Virus record (IMG/VR): IMGVR_UViG_3300033984_000393
Coordinates: 1-51,506 of that record
Length of the DNA: 51,506 nt
Origin: a virus
Direction: 5' to 3' (one strand)
Shown here piece by piece: positions 1 through 10,232 of this stretch. Made by a program: the position numbers and the translations under genes. The notes beneath the pieces were generated by a model, which was not told the DNA's origin, made no database searches, and saw only the letters and a program-made list of their open reading frames with translations. How positions within the stretch are numbered: position 1 is the stretch's first letter; every line of letters starts with the position of its first letter.

Positions 1-2506
1 GTATAACAGATAATTCACTAGTTAAATCTTGTATACGTTTTGCTGTCATGTCTGCTTTAATAGCATTCATTGCTATAATAGATATAGCTTCTTCTTGTGC
101 TTTTCTTGTATGATTTGCAATACCTCTATCTGATGTGCCAAGTTCATAACTTTCAGTATCTACTAATCTATTTTTTACACCTCTTGTAATATCTTCAATT
201 AACTTAGTATATTTTTGTAAATCACTTGCAACTTTTTCAGCATACTCTTGTGGTGTGTTATATTTAGTGTCAGTAATATTTATATTAAATTCTTTATTAA
301 AAGCTTCTGGACTATATTCTTTACCCATTTCTTTTAATGCATTTACAAAACCATCAATTGTGTTTGTTCTGTATGCTGCCATTGTTGCAGCAAGCAACGT
401 GTTATCTTTAGAATTTTGAAATTCATATTGTAATCCTTTAGCAGCAGCTTCTGTCATTTCAGCTGAACCAATAGTTTGAGCATTAAAATTTATTATTTTA
501 TTTGAAAAAGCATTTGGTCCTCCTGCCTTAAATACAGAATTAATCATTTGTATATCAGCCTTTAATCTTTCTTTAGATTGTGTTAAAGGATTTTGAGTAG
601 GGTTATCTTTATATTGACTATTATAATATTGTTCTTGACCTTTTTCTACTATATTATTTAATAACCTACTTGGTCCTTTAACAAGCATACCTGTTAATGC
701 ACCAGTAAGAAAAGTTTTTAAACCTTGTTTAGACCATTGATCTTTAAAACCTTGACCAAAATATTCAGACAAACTGTACTTTGTATTGTTAGCATATTTA
801 TCACTGTAATAGTTTTTCCATGCAGTTCCTGATGCTTCTTGATAAATTTCTTGTGCACCTTCTGCTACTTCAAATGATAATGAATTTCTTAAAATAGATT
901 TACCTAATAGTTTTGCTGCTTCTTTTTTACCAAATTCTGCTTTTACTTTACCTACTATCCCAAAGGTTCCAAAGAAACCACTCTTATCAAATATTTTAAA
1001 TGTACCTTTTTTACCTACACCTGCTACAGTTTTAGTAATCATTGTATCTTGTATAGCTTGTAATGTTTTATTTGCTGGTAGAAATTTATTAAATAAATTA
1101 CCAAATTGTAATTTGTTTGTGACTAATAGTATTGCAGTATTTGTATCATAGTTAGATGAACTTGCTTGCATAGCATAGTCACGCATTTTATTAAATTCTA
1201 AACCTTCTGGTAAATCTCCATTGTTAGAATCTTGATAATTTTTTATCATCATGTCAAGTGAATCACCATAAGAAGAAACAGATTCAAACATTGCTTCTGA
1301 CATTGACATGTTTAATTCTTGTGCTACACGTCTACTACCTTGTAAACCCATACCAAGTAATTCTGCTGTACCTGCACCTGCTTTATATGCAGCAATACCT
1401 TTCTCACCAAAGTTTACTGTAGTACCTAAAAGAGGAGTTCCTCTTAAAATATTTTCAGCAAATTCTCCAACACTTTTTGATTTTGCTATGTTTAATATGT
1501 TATTACTAAATATCTTTGTATATGAATTAAACACTTCTCTTCCTGTAGCAGTAGCGATTCTTGATGATGCCATTATCTCAGCTTCAGCAGCTTCTCTAAC
1601 CATAGGTTTAATTGCATCTAATGACTTGTCTGCCATTGATAAACCTTTTCCAAAATCTGCAAAAAAGTTTCTTTTAACTGCAAGTTCAACACCTTCTTTA
1701 GCTGCTGCTTTAAGTCCTAGTTTGCTTAATGCTCTTGCACCTGTAACACCAAAACTTCCTGCAGCACCTCCACCAGTAAGTCCAGTTATAATAACATCTG
1801 CTGCAAGTTCAGTTCCTATAGCAGCAATTGTACCATATGTAAAACCAACATTACCTAAAAATTCAGAAAAAAACTTTTTATTAAATATACCATCTTCATC
1901 TTCTTCAGGTACAAATACATAATTTTTATCAGCATTTTTTTGATCATCATAATATTGTCTAATCAATGCACTCTCTTCTGGTTTAACTGCATCCCAGTCA
2001 CCTTCTGATATAGCATCAAACATTTTACCATAATCAGAAAACCATGATGTATATGTGTTACCTGCATTATATAACATACTGTCAAACCCTTTTGCTAATG
2101 CTGAACCCCATGTTTCATTTTCAATAGCTTTTTGAGTATTAGTTTCATACATATAAGGATTAAACTCTAAAGGATTATATCCTTCTTGAGCTTTAAACTT
2201 GTTTACATATTGTGGACTAACAGATTTAACAGCACTACCAACAAAGTTTTCTGCTGTCATTGGTGTTGGTGTAGCCAATGAAGTTAAAAAATCAGAATTG
2301 TTTTTTTGTAATTGTTGATCTAATGTATTTTTGTTTTTTCTTTTAGGTCCTGGTCCTACACCATCTTGCATTTCTGCACTTTCATTTTCTAAGTATGAAT
2401 CTGTAGGATCAGTTAATGCATCTTTACTTTCAATAACAGAAGCATCATTTGATACTAAATTATTAAAAACATTATCTGTATCAGTGTAGTTGAAAAAATC
2501 ACTCAT
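1..2506 (-). CDS. giant virion-associated (cargo-like) protein, 5' part only
   Basis: An open frame runs leftward from an ATG at 2506 (MSDFFNYTDTDN...) to the window edge without a stop, about 835 codons, so the C-terminus lies outside the window. It begins 13 nt after the stop of the upstream gene, in the same operon. The N-terminal 120 residues are polar and Asn/Asp-rich. A Gly/Ala-rich hydrophobic stretch follows at about residues 215-250 (TYGTIAAIGTELAADVIITG), then long amphipathic helical sequence rich in Lys, Ala and Phe. I recognise no catalytic motif. Position after the other giant proteins suggests an internal protein ejected with the DNA; that role is inferred from context. The hydrophobic stretch could interact with membrane. 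Confidence 0.85.
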   Translation of the reverse strand, partial: MSDFFNYTDTDNVFNNLVSNDASVIESKDALTDPTDSYLENESAEMQDGVGPGPKRKNKNTLDQQLQKNNSDFLTSLATPTPMTAENFVGSAVKSVSPQYVNKFKAQEGYNPLEFNPYMYETNTQKAIENETWGSALAKGFDSMLYNAGNTYTSWFSDYGKMFDAISEGDWDAVKPEESALIRQYYDDQKNADKNYVFVPEEDEDGIFNKKFFSEFLGNVGFTYGTIAAIGTELAADVIITGLTGGGAAGSFGVTGARALSKLGLKAAAKEGVELAVKRNFFADFGKGLSMADKSLDAIKPMVREAAEAEIMASSRIATATGREVFNSYTKIFSNNILNIAKSKSVGEFAENILRGTPLLGTTVNFGEKGIAAYKAGAGTAELLGMGLQGSRRVAQELNMSMSEAMFESVSSYGDSLDMMIKNYQDSNNGDLPEGLEFNKMRDYAMQASSSNYDTNTAILLVTNKLQFGNLFNKFLPANKTLQAIQDTMITKTVAGVGKKGTFKIFDKSGFFGTFGIVGKVKAEFGKKEAAKLLGKSILRNSLSFEVAEGAQEIYQEASGTAWKNYYSDKYANNTKYSLSEYFGQGFKDQWSKQGLKTFLTGALTGMLVKGPSRLLNNIVEKGQEQYYNSQYKDNPTQNPLTQSKERLKADIQMINSVFKAGGPNAFSNKIINFNAQTIGSAEMTEAAAKGLQYEFQNSKDNTLLAATMAAYRTNTIDGFVNALKEMGKEYSPEAFNKEFNINITDTKYNTPQEYAEKVASDLQKYTKLIEDITRGVKNRLVDTESYELGTSDRGIANHTRKAQEEAISIIAMNAIKADMTAKRIQDLTSELSVI

Positions 2507-2519
2507 TGGTTTTGATTAT

Positions 2520-5123
2520 TTAATTTGCATTAATTGTTGGTGTATTAACATCATTTAAAACACTCTTCTGATTATTTTTAATTGTAGAAATGTATTTACT
2601 AAAATTATTACTAAAATCATTTTCTAAATTTAAATAACCAGTTTTATCATCTTCAGCCATAGGAATAAATTGACTGTTAGCATCATTCCATTTACCTGTA
2701 GTATGATTTTTTGTAGAAATTGTAACATTTAATCCTTGCATTCCTTTATTGTTTTTTGTTCTTTGTATATCATATTTATATCCAAATTTCTCCATGTATA
2801 AAGGAGAACTAATATGACCATTAGGATTTTTATATAAATCTACAGCAATACCTAATGCTTTAGTATTCATTGTATTAGCTATTAAACCTGTTCTTAATCT
2901 TTCAGATGGTATTGTAGATGCTTCATCATAAGTCATTGTAAAAGTAACAGGACCACTGATTCCTAATTTTTTAGCTTCTGGTAATGTAGTATAAGGTTTT
3001 AAAGTAAAATTAACTGTTTTATCAACAGGATTAAATGTAACTAATGCTTCATTAGCAAATAATTTTTTAACCATTTCATCTGACACATTTGTAAAATCTT
3101 GACCATTAGATTTTGATCTTAATACATTTACAAGTTCAGCATTAGAAAGTTTACCAAAATTATATTGCGTACTTGTAACACTTCCTGTTTGAAATTGTTT
3201 TGATATAACACTAGATGCAAAGTTTTTAGCATCTTCACTTGCATTAGTAAAATCATAAATTGGTTTATTTTGAGATGTCCAACCAACAATTTTTACACCT
3301 TCAAATGTTGAATTAATTTTTCCTGTATTACCAGGTGATACAATATCAGCTATTGTATTATATGAATCATCAATAGTTTTATCTGTTTCTAATAATGTTC
3401 TTATGTTAGACTGTATAGATTGAAAAGCATCAGAGTTAGGTATACTACCAGCTTTAATTTGATTATCAATCATTTCACTTGAAGCTTTACCTATCATTGA
3501 TGCAGCAATATTTTTTAATAAACCTCTTGCTGAAGATGGATCTTTTGGATTAAAATCATAATCTTTAATACCAAATGTTACAAACATACTTTTTAAATTT
3601 TTAGTATCATCATCAGTTAAAGTTTGAGATTGATTATTTGATATTGATCTTAATTTATTTATTGTATTTGTCATTTTATTAAAAGTGTTAGGATTTGAAT
3701 ATATCATATCCATTACACCTCCTGCACCAAATGTGTTATCTAACAAATCAGTTGTAACTCTATCTTTACTTGCTTGTAAACTTAATATAGCTGGTAAATC
3801 TGCACCACCTACTTGACCTATATATTCTGTAGTTGGTAACTTTCCACTTGCTTCAAGTTCTGAAATTTTAAGTTTACGATTTGCTTCTTTATCATACATG
3901 TCAAATTGAAACTTTTCTCTATTAAAAGCCATGGTTCTACTAAACTGAGATTCTGATTGTGCCATTTTCCATTTGTCAATTAATACTTCATCAGCTTTCA
4001 TTTCAATTTTAGCTGTTACACCTGCTTGATTACTTGCCCATGTTGATGCTGCTGAACTTTTAAACTTATCAGATATTATATTAGCCATATTTGATATAAC
4101 ATACTCAACACCATTTGTACTTAAATTAGTCATATCAGTTTTTGATTTAGCTAATTCATTTACATAATTATTTCTTTCTGCAACTAACTTATCATATGCT
4201 GGTTTATTAACTATTCTTCCATTATTTTTATTTGCAATTTGATGAAATATTTCTAATTTTAAATCATAATCTTTTACTTTTTCATTTGATTGTTGATTTC
4301 TTACTGTTGCATCATTGATAAGTGATTTTGTCATATCAGTTGCCATAAGCTGTGTTGCTTCTGTTTTTGATATTTTATTTTTTGACATTAAATTATTGAT
4401 GCCAGATTCTGTTTGAACTTTACCTGCTTGATTAAAGTATCTATCATATTTTTTACCCATGGTTGATATTGCCCAGTTAGTAAAAGGATCAACTGCAATC
4501 TTGCCATTTTTAAAAGTTTTCATATAACCATCACCCATAGCTTGAGTAATTTCTACATCTAAACCAATTTCTTTAGCTGCGGCATTTAACATTGTAGCAG
4601 GGTTTTCATATGGAACAAATTCTCCTGGTTGTACTTGCATTATACTACCATCACCACGCTTAGCACTTTTTAATTTTTGTGATTGTTGTTGAATATCCAT
4701 TTCTGAATATTCATTATACATATCTCTTATTTCAGAATCAAAACTATTTTTTACACTGTCTAATTTAGAAGCTGCGTCTTGATTTTGTTTTGTAATTGAC
4801 ATGTCATATAATATTTCTTTGTCATTTACAATAGGGTCAAGTATACTCATAGCTTGAGCAACATTAGATTGATTAGATAAATCTAAACCTGCAGTAGATT
4901 TTAAATTACTTTGAATTTTTTTAAATATATCTTCTCTAGTTTTTTGATTTTCACCATTTGTCAAAACAGTATTTAATGCAGAACTAGCAAGATTTTTAAA
5001 AGCATTGAAACCTTTATCATATCTTGCTTGTCTTTGACCCATGGCAGTTGATAAAAAACCAAAGTCAGGAGTATATAATTCTTGTTCAAATGTATCTGTA
5101 ACGCCTTGTATAAAAGTAGCCAT
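2520..5123 (-). CDS. large internal virion protein, crAss-like cargo type (867 aa)
   Basis: Complete 867-codon frame starting MATFIQGVTDTFEQELYTPDFGF and ending 13 nt before the next gene. The first 60 residues, with the pattern YTPDFGFL...RQARYDKGF, resemble the start of large virion proteins I associate with crAss-like phages. The rest is predicted mostly helical and polar, rich in Asn, Lys, Ser and Thr, with no membrane segment, no cysteine cluster and no catalytic motif that I can see. It lies between two other giant proteins with only 12-13 nt spacing, so it is probably co-expressed and co-packaged with them. An internal or ejected virion role is an inference from position and composition. 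Confidence 0.85.
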   Translation of the reverse strand: MATFIQGVTDTFEQELYTPDFGFLSTAMGQRQARYDKGFNAFKNLASSALNTVLTNGENQKTREDIFKKIQSNLKSTAGLDLSNQSNVAQAMSILDPIVNDKEILYDMSITKQNQDAASKLDSVKNSFDSEIRDMYNEYSEMDIQQQSQKLKSAKRGDGSIMQVQPGEFVPYENPATMLNAAAKEIGLDVEITQAMGDGYMKTFKNGKIAVDPFTNWAISTMGKKYDRYFNQAGKVQTESGINNLMSKNKISKTEATQLMATDMTKSLINDATVRNQQSNEKVKDYDLKLEIFHQIANKNNGRIVNKPAYDKLVAERNNYVNELAKSKTDMTNLSTNGVEYVISNMANIISDKFKSSAASTWASNQAGVTAKIEMKADEVLIDKWKMAQSESQFSRTMAFNREKFQFDMYDKEANRKLKISELEASGKLPTTEYIGQVGGADLPAILSLQASKDRVTTDLLDNTFGAGGVMDMIYSNPNTFNKMTNTINKLRSISNNQSQTLTDDDTKNLKSMFVTFGIKDYDFNPKDPSSARGLLKNIAASMIGKASSEMIDNQIKAGSIPNSDAFQSIQSNIRTLLETDKTIDDSYNTIADIVSPGNTGKINSTFEGVKIVGWTSQNKPIYDFTNASEDAKNFASSVISKQFQTGSVTSTQYNFGKLSNAELVNVLRSKSNGQDFTNVSDEMVKKLFANEALVTFNPVDKTVNFTLKPYTTLPEAKKLGISGPVTFTMTYDEASTIPSERLRTGLIANTMNTKALGIAVDLYKNPNGHISSPLYMEKFGYKYDIQRTKNNKGMQGLNVTISTKNHTTGKWNDANSQFIPMAEDDKTGYLNLENDFSNNFSKYISTIKNNQKSVLNDVNTPTINAN

Positions 5124-5135
5124 GTATTTATTTAT

Positions 5136-8100
5136 TTATTTACTGTCTGTATTATTCCAACCCATGTTACTTAATCCTTCAGCCATAGCTTGTCCAGGAT
5201 TATATGGGTCATAAGTATTATTTCTAGATTTTTTAGCCATTACCATTTTACTTGCAAGAGCATATGCCTGGTCTTTACTCATACCATTTTCTAAACCTTT
5301 ATTAGTCATAGCACTAAGTTCTTTCCAATCATCATCATCTAAATCATAATCAGCATATCCTTTTTTACCTTTAGCAGCTGAAGCAGCTGTTAATGGATTT
5401 ATATAAGTATCATATGTATGGTAATCTCTACCAACACCTGACCAACCTATATCACCACGCACTCTATCAATACCAACTTGTGGAAACATATCTTCTAGTA
5501 AGTTACCTTTAAATGAATTACCCCAAGCTTGATTATATGCTCTTGTCAATGAATCATCTTTACGATTAAGAGCATTAATACGTTGTTGACCATATATAGC
5601 ATTATCTCTATCAAATGCTGATAAAAGTTGTGTATTAGTTAATTGACCTTGGTTAAATACACCAGCTCCAAAACGTGATGCATCATTAGATGTACCAACA
5701 TTCATGTTACCATACTTACCTGCTATATCAGATACTCTATCTGCTCCTTGAGCTTGTACACCTATAGATGCATTTAATCCAACATTACCTGCCATTGTAT
5801 TCATAGCTTGATTGCTTAACTGATTAGCAGAAGATTGTACTCTTGCAATTTCAGATGCAGGACTTAATAAATTATAAGGACCAGACTCTAATGCAACTTG
5901 TCGTAAAGTAGGTGGAAAATTACCTGTTCTTCTACCAAAAGCATTTGCAAGATTTAACATGTCAGGTGTAAACCATCCTTTTGTTTTTCTTCCAATAGTT
6001 GGTGTAATAGCCTGTTGCATTATATCAGGTGCACCTCTTTGAATACTAGGTGTAGTTGTTGTTGTTTGTGCAACTTGTGCTGGAGCAGCTTTTTTAAATT
6101 TCTTAGTAGAAACCCATTCTGATCCAGGTACATCCCAATCTTCTACATTAGTATCAATTTGATCACCTACACCTGCTGCATTACTACTTTTATTTGCTTC
6201 TAACGCATAATATCTAGAAGCAGGACTTGCTGCACCTTTTGCTTTTATAATGTCATTTTTCCAAGCATCAACACCTTTTCCTGATGGTCCCTCATAATTA
6301 CTTAACTCATCTTTCCAATTAGTAGCAATTTCATTAAGAACTTCTTCACCCATAGGAAACTGTGCACTTTCATAAATTCCAGATTTAGGATTTGGTTTAA
6401 AACCTGTCTTAGATGTTTGCTCAGTAATATAAGTAATATTAGGTGCATACTTATTACCTATAACTTCATAATTTGCAGCTGCAGCTTTTTCTAATACATC
6501 TTTGTCTCTTACATTATATGTAGTACCTGTACCTTTATATGGTGCACCAATAGGTTTACCTTGTGCATCATAATTTTGATACATTCCTGTAGCAGAATTA
6601 AATCTTGGAGTACCTCCTACTTGCATTTTATATATTGATCCACCATATGCTTCTTTTTGTAGTTGTTCTTCATCAGAAGTATCAATTGGAATAAAAGGTA
6701 ATGCACCAACATCAACTGCTCTTCGTCTTGTAACTACAGCTGGTTTTTTACCTACTTTAGCATTTTTATCATCAATATCTTGACCAGTATCATTTTTTTC
6801 TTTCGCTGCTTCTTCTACAGCACTAAGTTTCATAATACCATCTTGGATCTTATTTAGATTTGTAACAAATCCACTTTTTATATCTTCAGATAATTGATTT
6901 AAATTTAATTCTTCAATTTTACCTGTAGTTAAATTTTTAGCACGTATTGATTCAAGATTTGGTAAAAAGTATCCTTTTGGTTCTACAAAGGGATTCATTT
7001 CTGATACACCATATTGTGTATCAAGTATTTGATATTTACCTATATCAGTTTCTAAAATATCGCCTTGATCAAATGTTTCATTATCATATATTCTTGTAGG
7101 TTGTTTAGTAGGTTTAGTTGAAAAATTATATTCTCTGTTGTCATCAGCTGTCCACCATGAACTTGCTGTTCTACCTTGTTTTTTAAATACAGGTACGTTA
7201 TTTGGATCTTTTGTATCTTTTAATTTTAAAAATTCTTCAGGTGTTAAATAATATTTTCTATTTTTATCATTATAATCTGTAGTACCACTTGGACTAAAAT
7301 ACACACCTTTAGGATCATTCATCCAATTAGGCAACCAGTCACCTGCACTTGATTTTTCAACTTCACTTATTTTAATAGGTTGATCATTTACATAATATTG
7401 ATCTCCTACGCGTGGTATTTTATAACCTCTTTGTACTGGTACTTCTGCTAATTCAATTGGTTCTGGTTCTGTTTCTGATTGCCAAAATGCTTTTCCATAA
7501 GGTGAAACTTTATAATCATCACCACCTTCTTGAGCTTTAGGTAATTGAGCACCACCATATTTTTGTTGAGGTTGTTCTTGTTCTCCTTCTTGTTGTTCAG
7601 GAGCACCACCACCACCCATCATACCTTCCATAACAGATTCTGCAATAGCAGGCACACCATCAGGGAATCCTTTCATAGATTCTTGCACAAGAGCAAGCAT
7701 TCCTAATTTTTTAAGATTGCTGTCTAACATTACTTGAGCTGTTTCTTTAGAGTACTTATCTTTAGTATCATCTTTAAGAATAGCCATGTAATCATTTACT
7801 TGATATTTCTTTGCTATCTCTGCAGGTGTGTATCCTTTTTTATTAGGAGACATACCAAACATAGTTAAAATTTCTGGATCTTTAATTCTAAGTTTATCTG
7901 TATCAGAAAATATAAAAGAACCTTCAGGTACATTAAGAGGTACTCCACCTTTACTGTGACGTTTACCTACTATAGTTTGATGTTCTAAGAATCCATCATT
8001 GTTTGTATCACCTATAATAGTTTCTCCACCTTCAGCTTCTATGTTAGCTTTTTCACGTGGTACTGCACTAATAGTATTTTTTACATCACTCTGAACTTGT

Positions 8101-8204
8101 GTATCTGGTTTTAAAAACAAAGTGTTTCTATCAACTAAACTGTAGTCTAGTTGTGAACCTGTTTTTGCTTTATTTGGTACTGATTTAATTTTGATATTGT
8201 ACAT
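5136..8204 (-). CDS. giant virion protein with crAss-like N-terminal EGGET...KRHSKGG domain (1022 aa)
   Basis: The 1022-codon frame has a conserved-looking N-terminal domain at residues 50-180: EAEGGETIIGDTNNDG, then KRHSKGGVPLNVPEGSFIFSD and IKDPEILTMFG. I recognise this block from large virion proteins of crAss-like phages. A Gly/Glu/Gln-rich linker follows at about 190-225 (MMGGGGAPEQQEGEQEQ), containing YGGAQLPKAQEGG. A second linker of the same style, AYGGSIYKMQVGG, lies near 520. The C-terminal third is Asn/Gly/Ala-rich. No enzyme motif is obvious. The gene has its own promoter-like box 53-60 nt upstream and is followed 12 nt later by the 867-aa gene. Likely role is an internal or portal-vertex-associated cargo protein. 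Confidence 0.85.
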   Translation of the reverse strand: MYNIKIKSVPNKAKTGSQLDYSLVDRNTLFLKPDTQVQSDVKNTISAVPREKANIEAEGGETIIGDTNNDGFLEHQTIVGKRHSKGGVPLNVPEGSFIFSDTDKLRIKDPEILTMFGMSPNKKGYTPAEIAKKYQVNDYMAILKDDTKDKYSKETAQVMLDSNLKKLGMLALVQESMKGFPDGVPAIAESVMEGMMGGGGAPEQQEGEQEQPQQKYGGAQLPKAQEGGDDYKVSPYGKAFWQSETEPEPIELAEVPVQRGYKIPRVGDQYYVNDQPIKISEVEKSSAGDWLPNWMNDPKGVYFSPSGTTDYNDKNRKYYLTPEEFLKLKDTKDPNNVPVFKKQGRTASSWWTADDNREYNFSTKPTKQPTRIYDNETFDQGDILETDIGKYQILDTQYGVSEMNPFVEPKGYFLPNLESIRAKNLTTGKIEELNLNQLSEDIKSGFVTNLNKIQDGIMKLSAVEEAAKEKNDTGQDIDDKNAKVGKKPAVVTRRRAVDVGALPFIPIDTSDEEQLQKEAYGGSIYKMQVGGTPRFNSATGMYQNYDAQGKPIGAPYKGTGTTYNVRDKDVLEKAAAANYEVIGNKYAPNITYITEQTSKTGFKPNPKSGIYESAQFPMGEEVLNEIATNWKDELSNYEGPSGKGVDAWKNDIIKAKGAASPASRYYALEANKSSNAAGVGDQIDTNVEDWDVPGSEWVSTKKFKKAAPAQVAQTTTTTPSIQRGAPDIMQQAITPTIGRKTKGWFTPDMLNLANAFGRRTGNFPPTLRQVALESGPYNLLSPASEIARVQSSANQLSNQAMNTMAGNVGLNASIGVQAQGADRVSDIAGKYGNMNVGTSNDASRFGAGVFNQGQLTNTQLLSAFDRDNAIYGQQRINALNRKDDSLTRAYNQAWGNSFKGNLLEDMFPQVGIDRVRGDIGWSGVGRDYHTYDTYINPLTAASAAKGKKGYADYDLDDDDWKELSAMTNKGLENGMSKDQAYALASKMVMAKKSRNNTYDPYNPGQAMAEGLSNMGWNNTDSK

Positions 8205-8256
8205 AAACTTCTAAAGTTTAAAGGTTTGATATTAAACATCTTATATTTAGAAGATA

Positions 8257-8264
8257 CAAATATA
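8257..8264 (-). promoter_or_regulatory. Bacteroidota-type -7 promoter box (TATATTTG)
   Basis: The 82-nt gap between the 628-aa and 1022-aa genes has TATATTTG on the minus strand, a full match to the Bacteroidota -7 consensus TAnnTTTG, 53 nt upstream of the ATG at 8204. No clean TTTG -33 box is visible at the usual distance; a TTG lies closer, about 12 nt upstream of the -7 box. It would restart transcription for the last three giant genes. Confidence 0.5.
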
Positions 8265-8286
8265 AGTTGTTTTGTGCAATTATATA

Positions 8287-10173
8287 TTATAAAAATTCAA
8301 TTTCTGCGCCATCACGTAATAGTTGTAATAACTGATCATGAGATACTTTGTATTGTCCACCTGATGCAAAATTCATTTGACCACCATTTCTAGCTATCAC
8401 ATTTCCTCTTGTACCATAATCTTGTATAGCAGTATACCTATTAGGAATATATTCATTTCCACCACCTTGAACATTTACTGTATTTACACCTGTATAGTTT
8501 AAAGGATTGTTTAACATACCTGCTTCAAATTGTCTATTAACTTGTCTGTTGTTCATTGTTTCTGCACCACCTGGTCCTAATGAATCATTAAGTATTGATA
8601 ACTGTAATAATGAATTATTAGCTATTTGTTGACCTGATATATTGTTAGCAACTTTATTATTTACTTTAGGTTGATTAACTTTTGTATATGGTGTAACACC
8701 CTTTCCATATGCACTTGCTGGAGTCATAGTAGTTTGTTTAGGTACTTGACGATTAACACCATCTTCAGCATATGGATCTCCATAACTTAATGATGCATTG
8801 TCATTTATACCAGAACCTATATTAAAGCTGTTAAGTTTATCATAATCTATATTAGGATTTTGTTTAACATATCCTCTTGTATCTGCATAGTTAGCAGTGT
8901 CTCCAAATCTTGGAGATTGCATTCCAAAAGGATCACTAAAATCAAAGTCTCCAGGTATACCAAATTGTGCTTCTGGTAATCCACCATACTGCATGTATTG
9001 ACCATATTTTTTTTGTGTCTTACCATATTTGTTCCACATGTTACTAGCTTCTGTACCTGCACCAGATTTACCATATGTGTTATTTACATAAGTTGCTTGT
9101 GCATCAGTAATAGGATTTTGTTGAATTGATTTTGGATCTTTATTAAACAAACTTCTATATCCTTGTATAGAACCTGCTAATGCACCAGCTCCTGCCATAA
9201 TACCTGCAATAGGTTTTAATGCTTTTATACCTGTAGCAGACATAGCTGCAGCTGGTTGTGCTAACATGTTAACATCTGTCATTGCATTATTAAAAGCATC
9301 TTGTGGTAAGAAATCACCATAATATTTTTTATCAGCATAAATACCACCATAAGGATATTTTGCAATACCTCCATATTTCATACCTTGTTGCATAGGTTCT
9401 TCCATGCCTTGTTCTTGCATCTGCTCTTGTGGATTTTCTTGTTCTTGTCCAGCACCCATTTGTTGCATTACTGCTTCAACTGCTTGAACTACTTGTTCTT
9501 GAGGCATGCCAAGTTGTACAAATATCTGCACAACCATTTGTGGATCTACCTGAGCTTGTAATAACTGAGCTATAACTTCTTGAGGTTCAACACCTTGTTC
9601 TAACATTTGTTGTATTTGCTGCATCAACTGTTGTTCATTTCCACCTTGTTGTTCTTGAGGAGCTTGTTGCATTTGAGAAGGATCACCACCCATTTGCATA
9701 GCTGGTTGTTGAGATACACCTTGAACTTGTTTTACAATTTCTTGTATAGCCTGTTGTTGTTGTTCAGGTTTCATTTGTTGCAATTGACCCATAACTTCTT
9801 GATAAACTTTATTAGGATCTTCACCTGATTCTTGTGCAAGCATTTGTGCATATGATTGTATCATTTGCATCATTTGATCATTACCTTGATCACCTTGTGC
9901 TACACCACCTTCTTGATGTTTCCACTTAGATGCATTTTTTGCAAAGTTTGCTTTCTTTACCATTGCTGAAGAATAGTTATCTTTATTTGCTAACACTTGA
10001 CTAGCAAATGCTTGTACTGATTTACCATGTTTAGTAGCAGCTGCAGTAAAGGTTCCTTTTTTAGAATCTTTAATATGTATCCCACCACCTTCTTTATAGT
10101 CATATATATCATGAATGTTTGCTGGTACATAACCATTCATAAATTCCATTTGTGCTTTGTTAAGTCTATCCAT
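8287..10173 (-). CDS. Gln/Met-rich giant virion protein (628 aa)
   Basis: Frame of 628 codons starting MDRLNKAQMEFMNGYVP. Residues 95-265 are extremely rich in Gln, Met and Glu (runs such as QEQENPQEQMQEQ), probably a disordered or coiled-coil region. Gly-Gly linker motifs recur: YKEGGG near 27, HQEGG near 87, KYGGIAKYPYGG near 267, QYGG near 397, and NGGQMNFASGGQYKVS near the C-terminus. A short Ala/Gly-rich hydrophobic segment (PIAGIMAGAGALAGS) lies near 325. The last residues (LLQLLRDGAEIEFL) look like a small folded tail. No catalytic motif. It sits between the 2184-aa and 1022-aa genes and shares their linker style, so a co-packaged internal protein is the best guess. Confidence 0.8.
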   Translation of the reverse strand: MDRLNKAQMEFMNGYVPANIHDIYDYKEGGGIHIKDSKKGTFTAAATKHGKSVQAFASQVLANKDNYSSAMVKKANFAKNASKWKHQEGGVAQGDQGNDQMMQMIQSYAQMLAQESGEDPNKVYQEVMGQLQQMKPEQQQQAIQEIVKQVQGVSQQPAMQMGGDPSQMQQAPQEQQGGNEQQLMQQIQQMLEQGVEPQEVIAQLLQAQVDPQMVVQIFVQLGMPQEQVVQAVEAVMQQMGAGQEQENPQEQMQEQGMEEPMQQGMKYGGIAKYPYGGIYADKKYYGDFLPQDAFNNAMTDVNMLAQPAAAMSATGIKALKPIAGIMAGAGALAGSIQGYRSLFNKDPKSIQQNPITDAQATYVNNTYGKSGAGTEASNMWNKYGKTQKKYGQYMQYGGLPEAQFGIPGDFDFSDPFGMQSPRFGDTANYADTRGYVKQNPNIDYDKLNSFNIGSGINDNASLSYGDPYAEDGVNRQVPKQTTMTPASAYGKGVTPYTKVNQPKVNNKVANNISGQQIANNSLLQLSILNDSLGPGGAETMNNRQVNRQFEAGMLNNPLNYTGVNTVNVQGGGNEYIPNRYTAIQDYGTRGNVIARNGGQMNFASGGQYKVSHDQLLQLLRDGAEIEFL

Positions 10174-10232
10174 GATTGTAAGTTTTTGATATTGCTATCA
10201 TTATAATTTAGTGATTTTTATTGAGATATGCA

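Noticed and set aside
1308-1922. 204-codon open frame on the plus strand
   Set aside because: It lies antisense inside the long minus-strand coding frame, and its composition (Ala/Pro/Ser-rich) fits a shadow frame. The minus-strand frame is longer and consistent with its neighbours.
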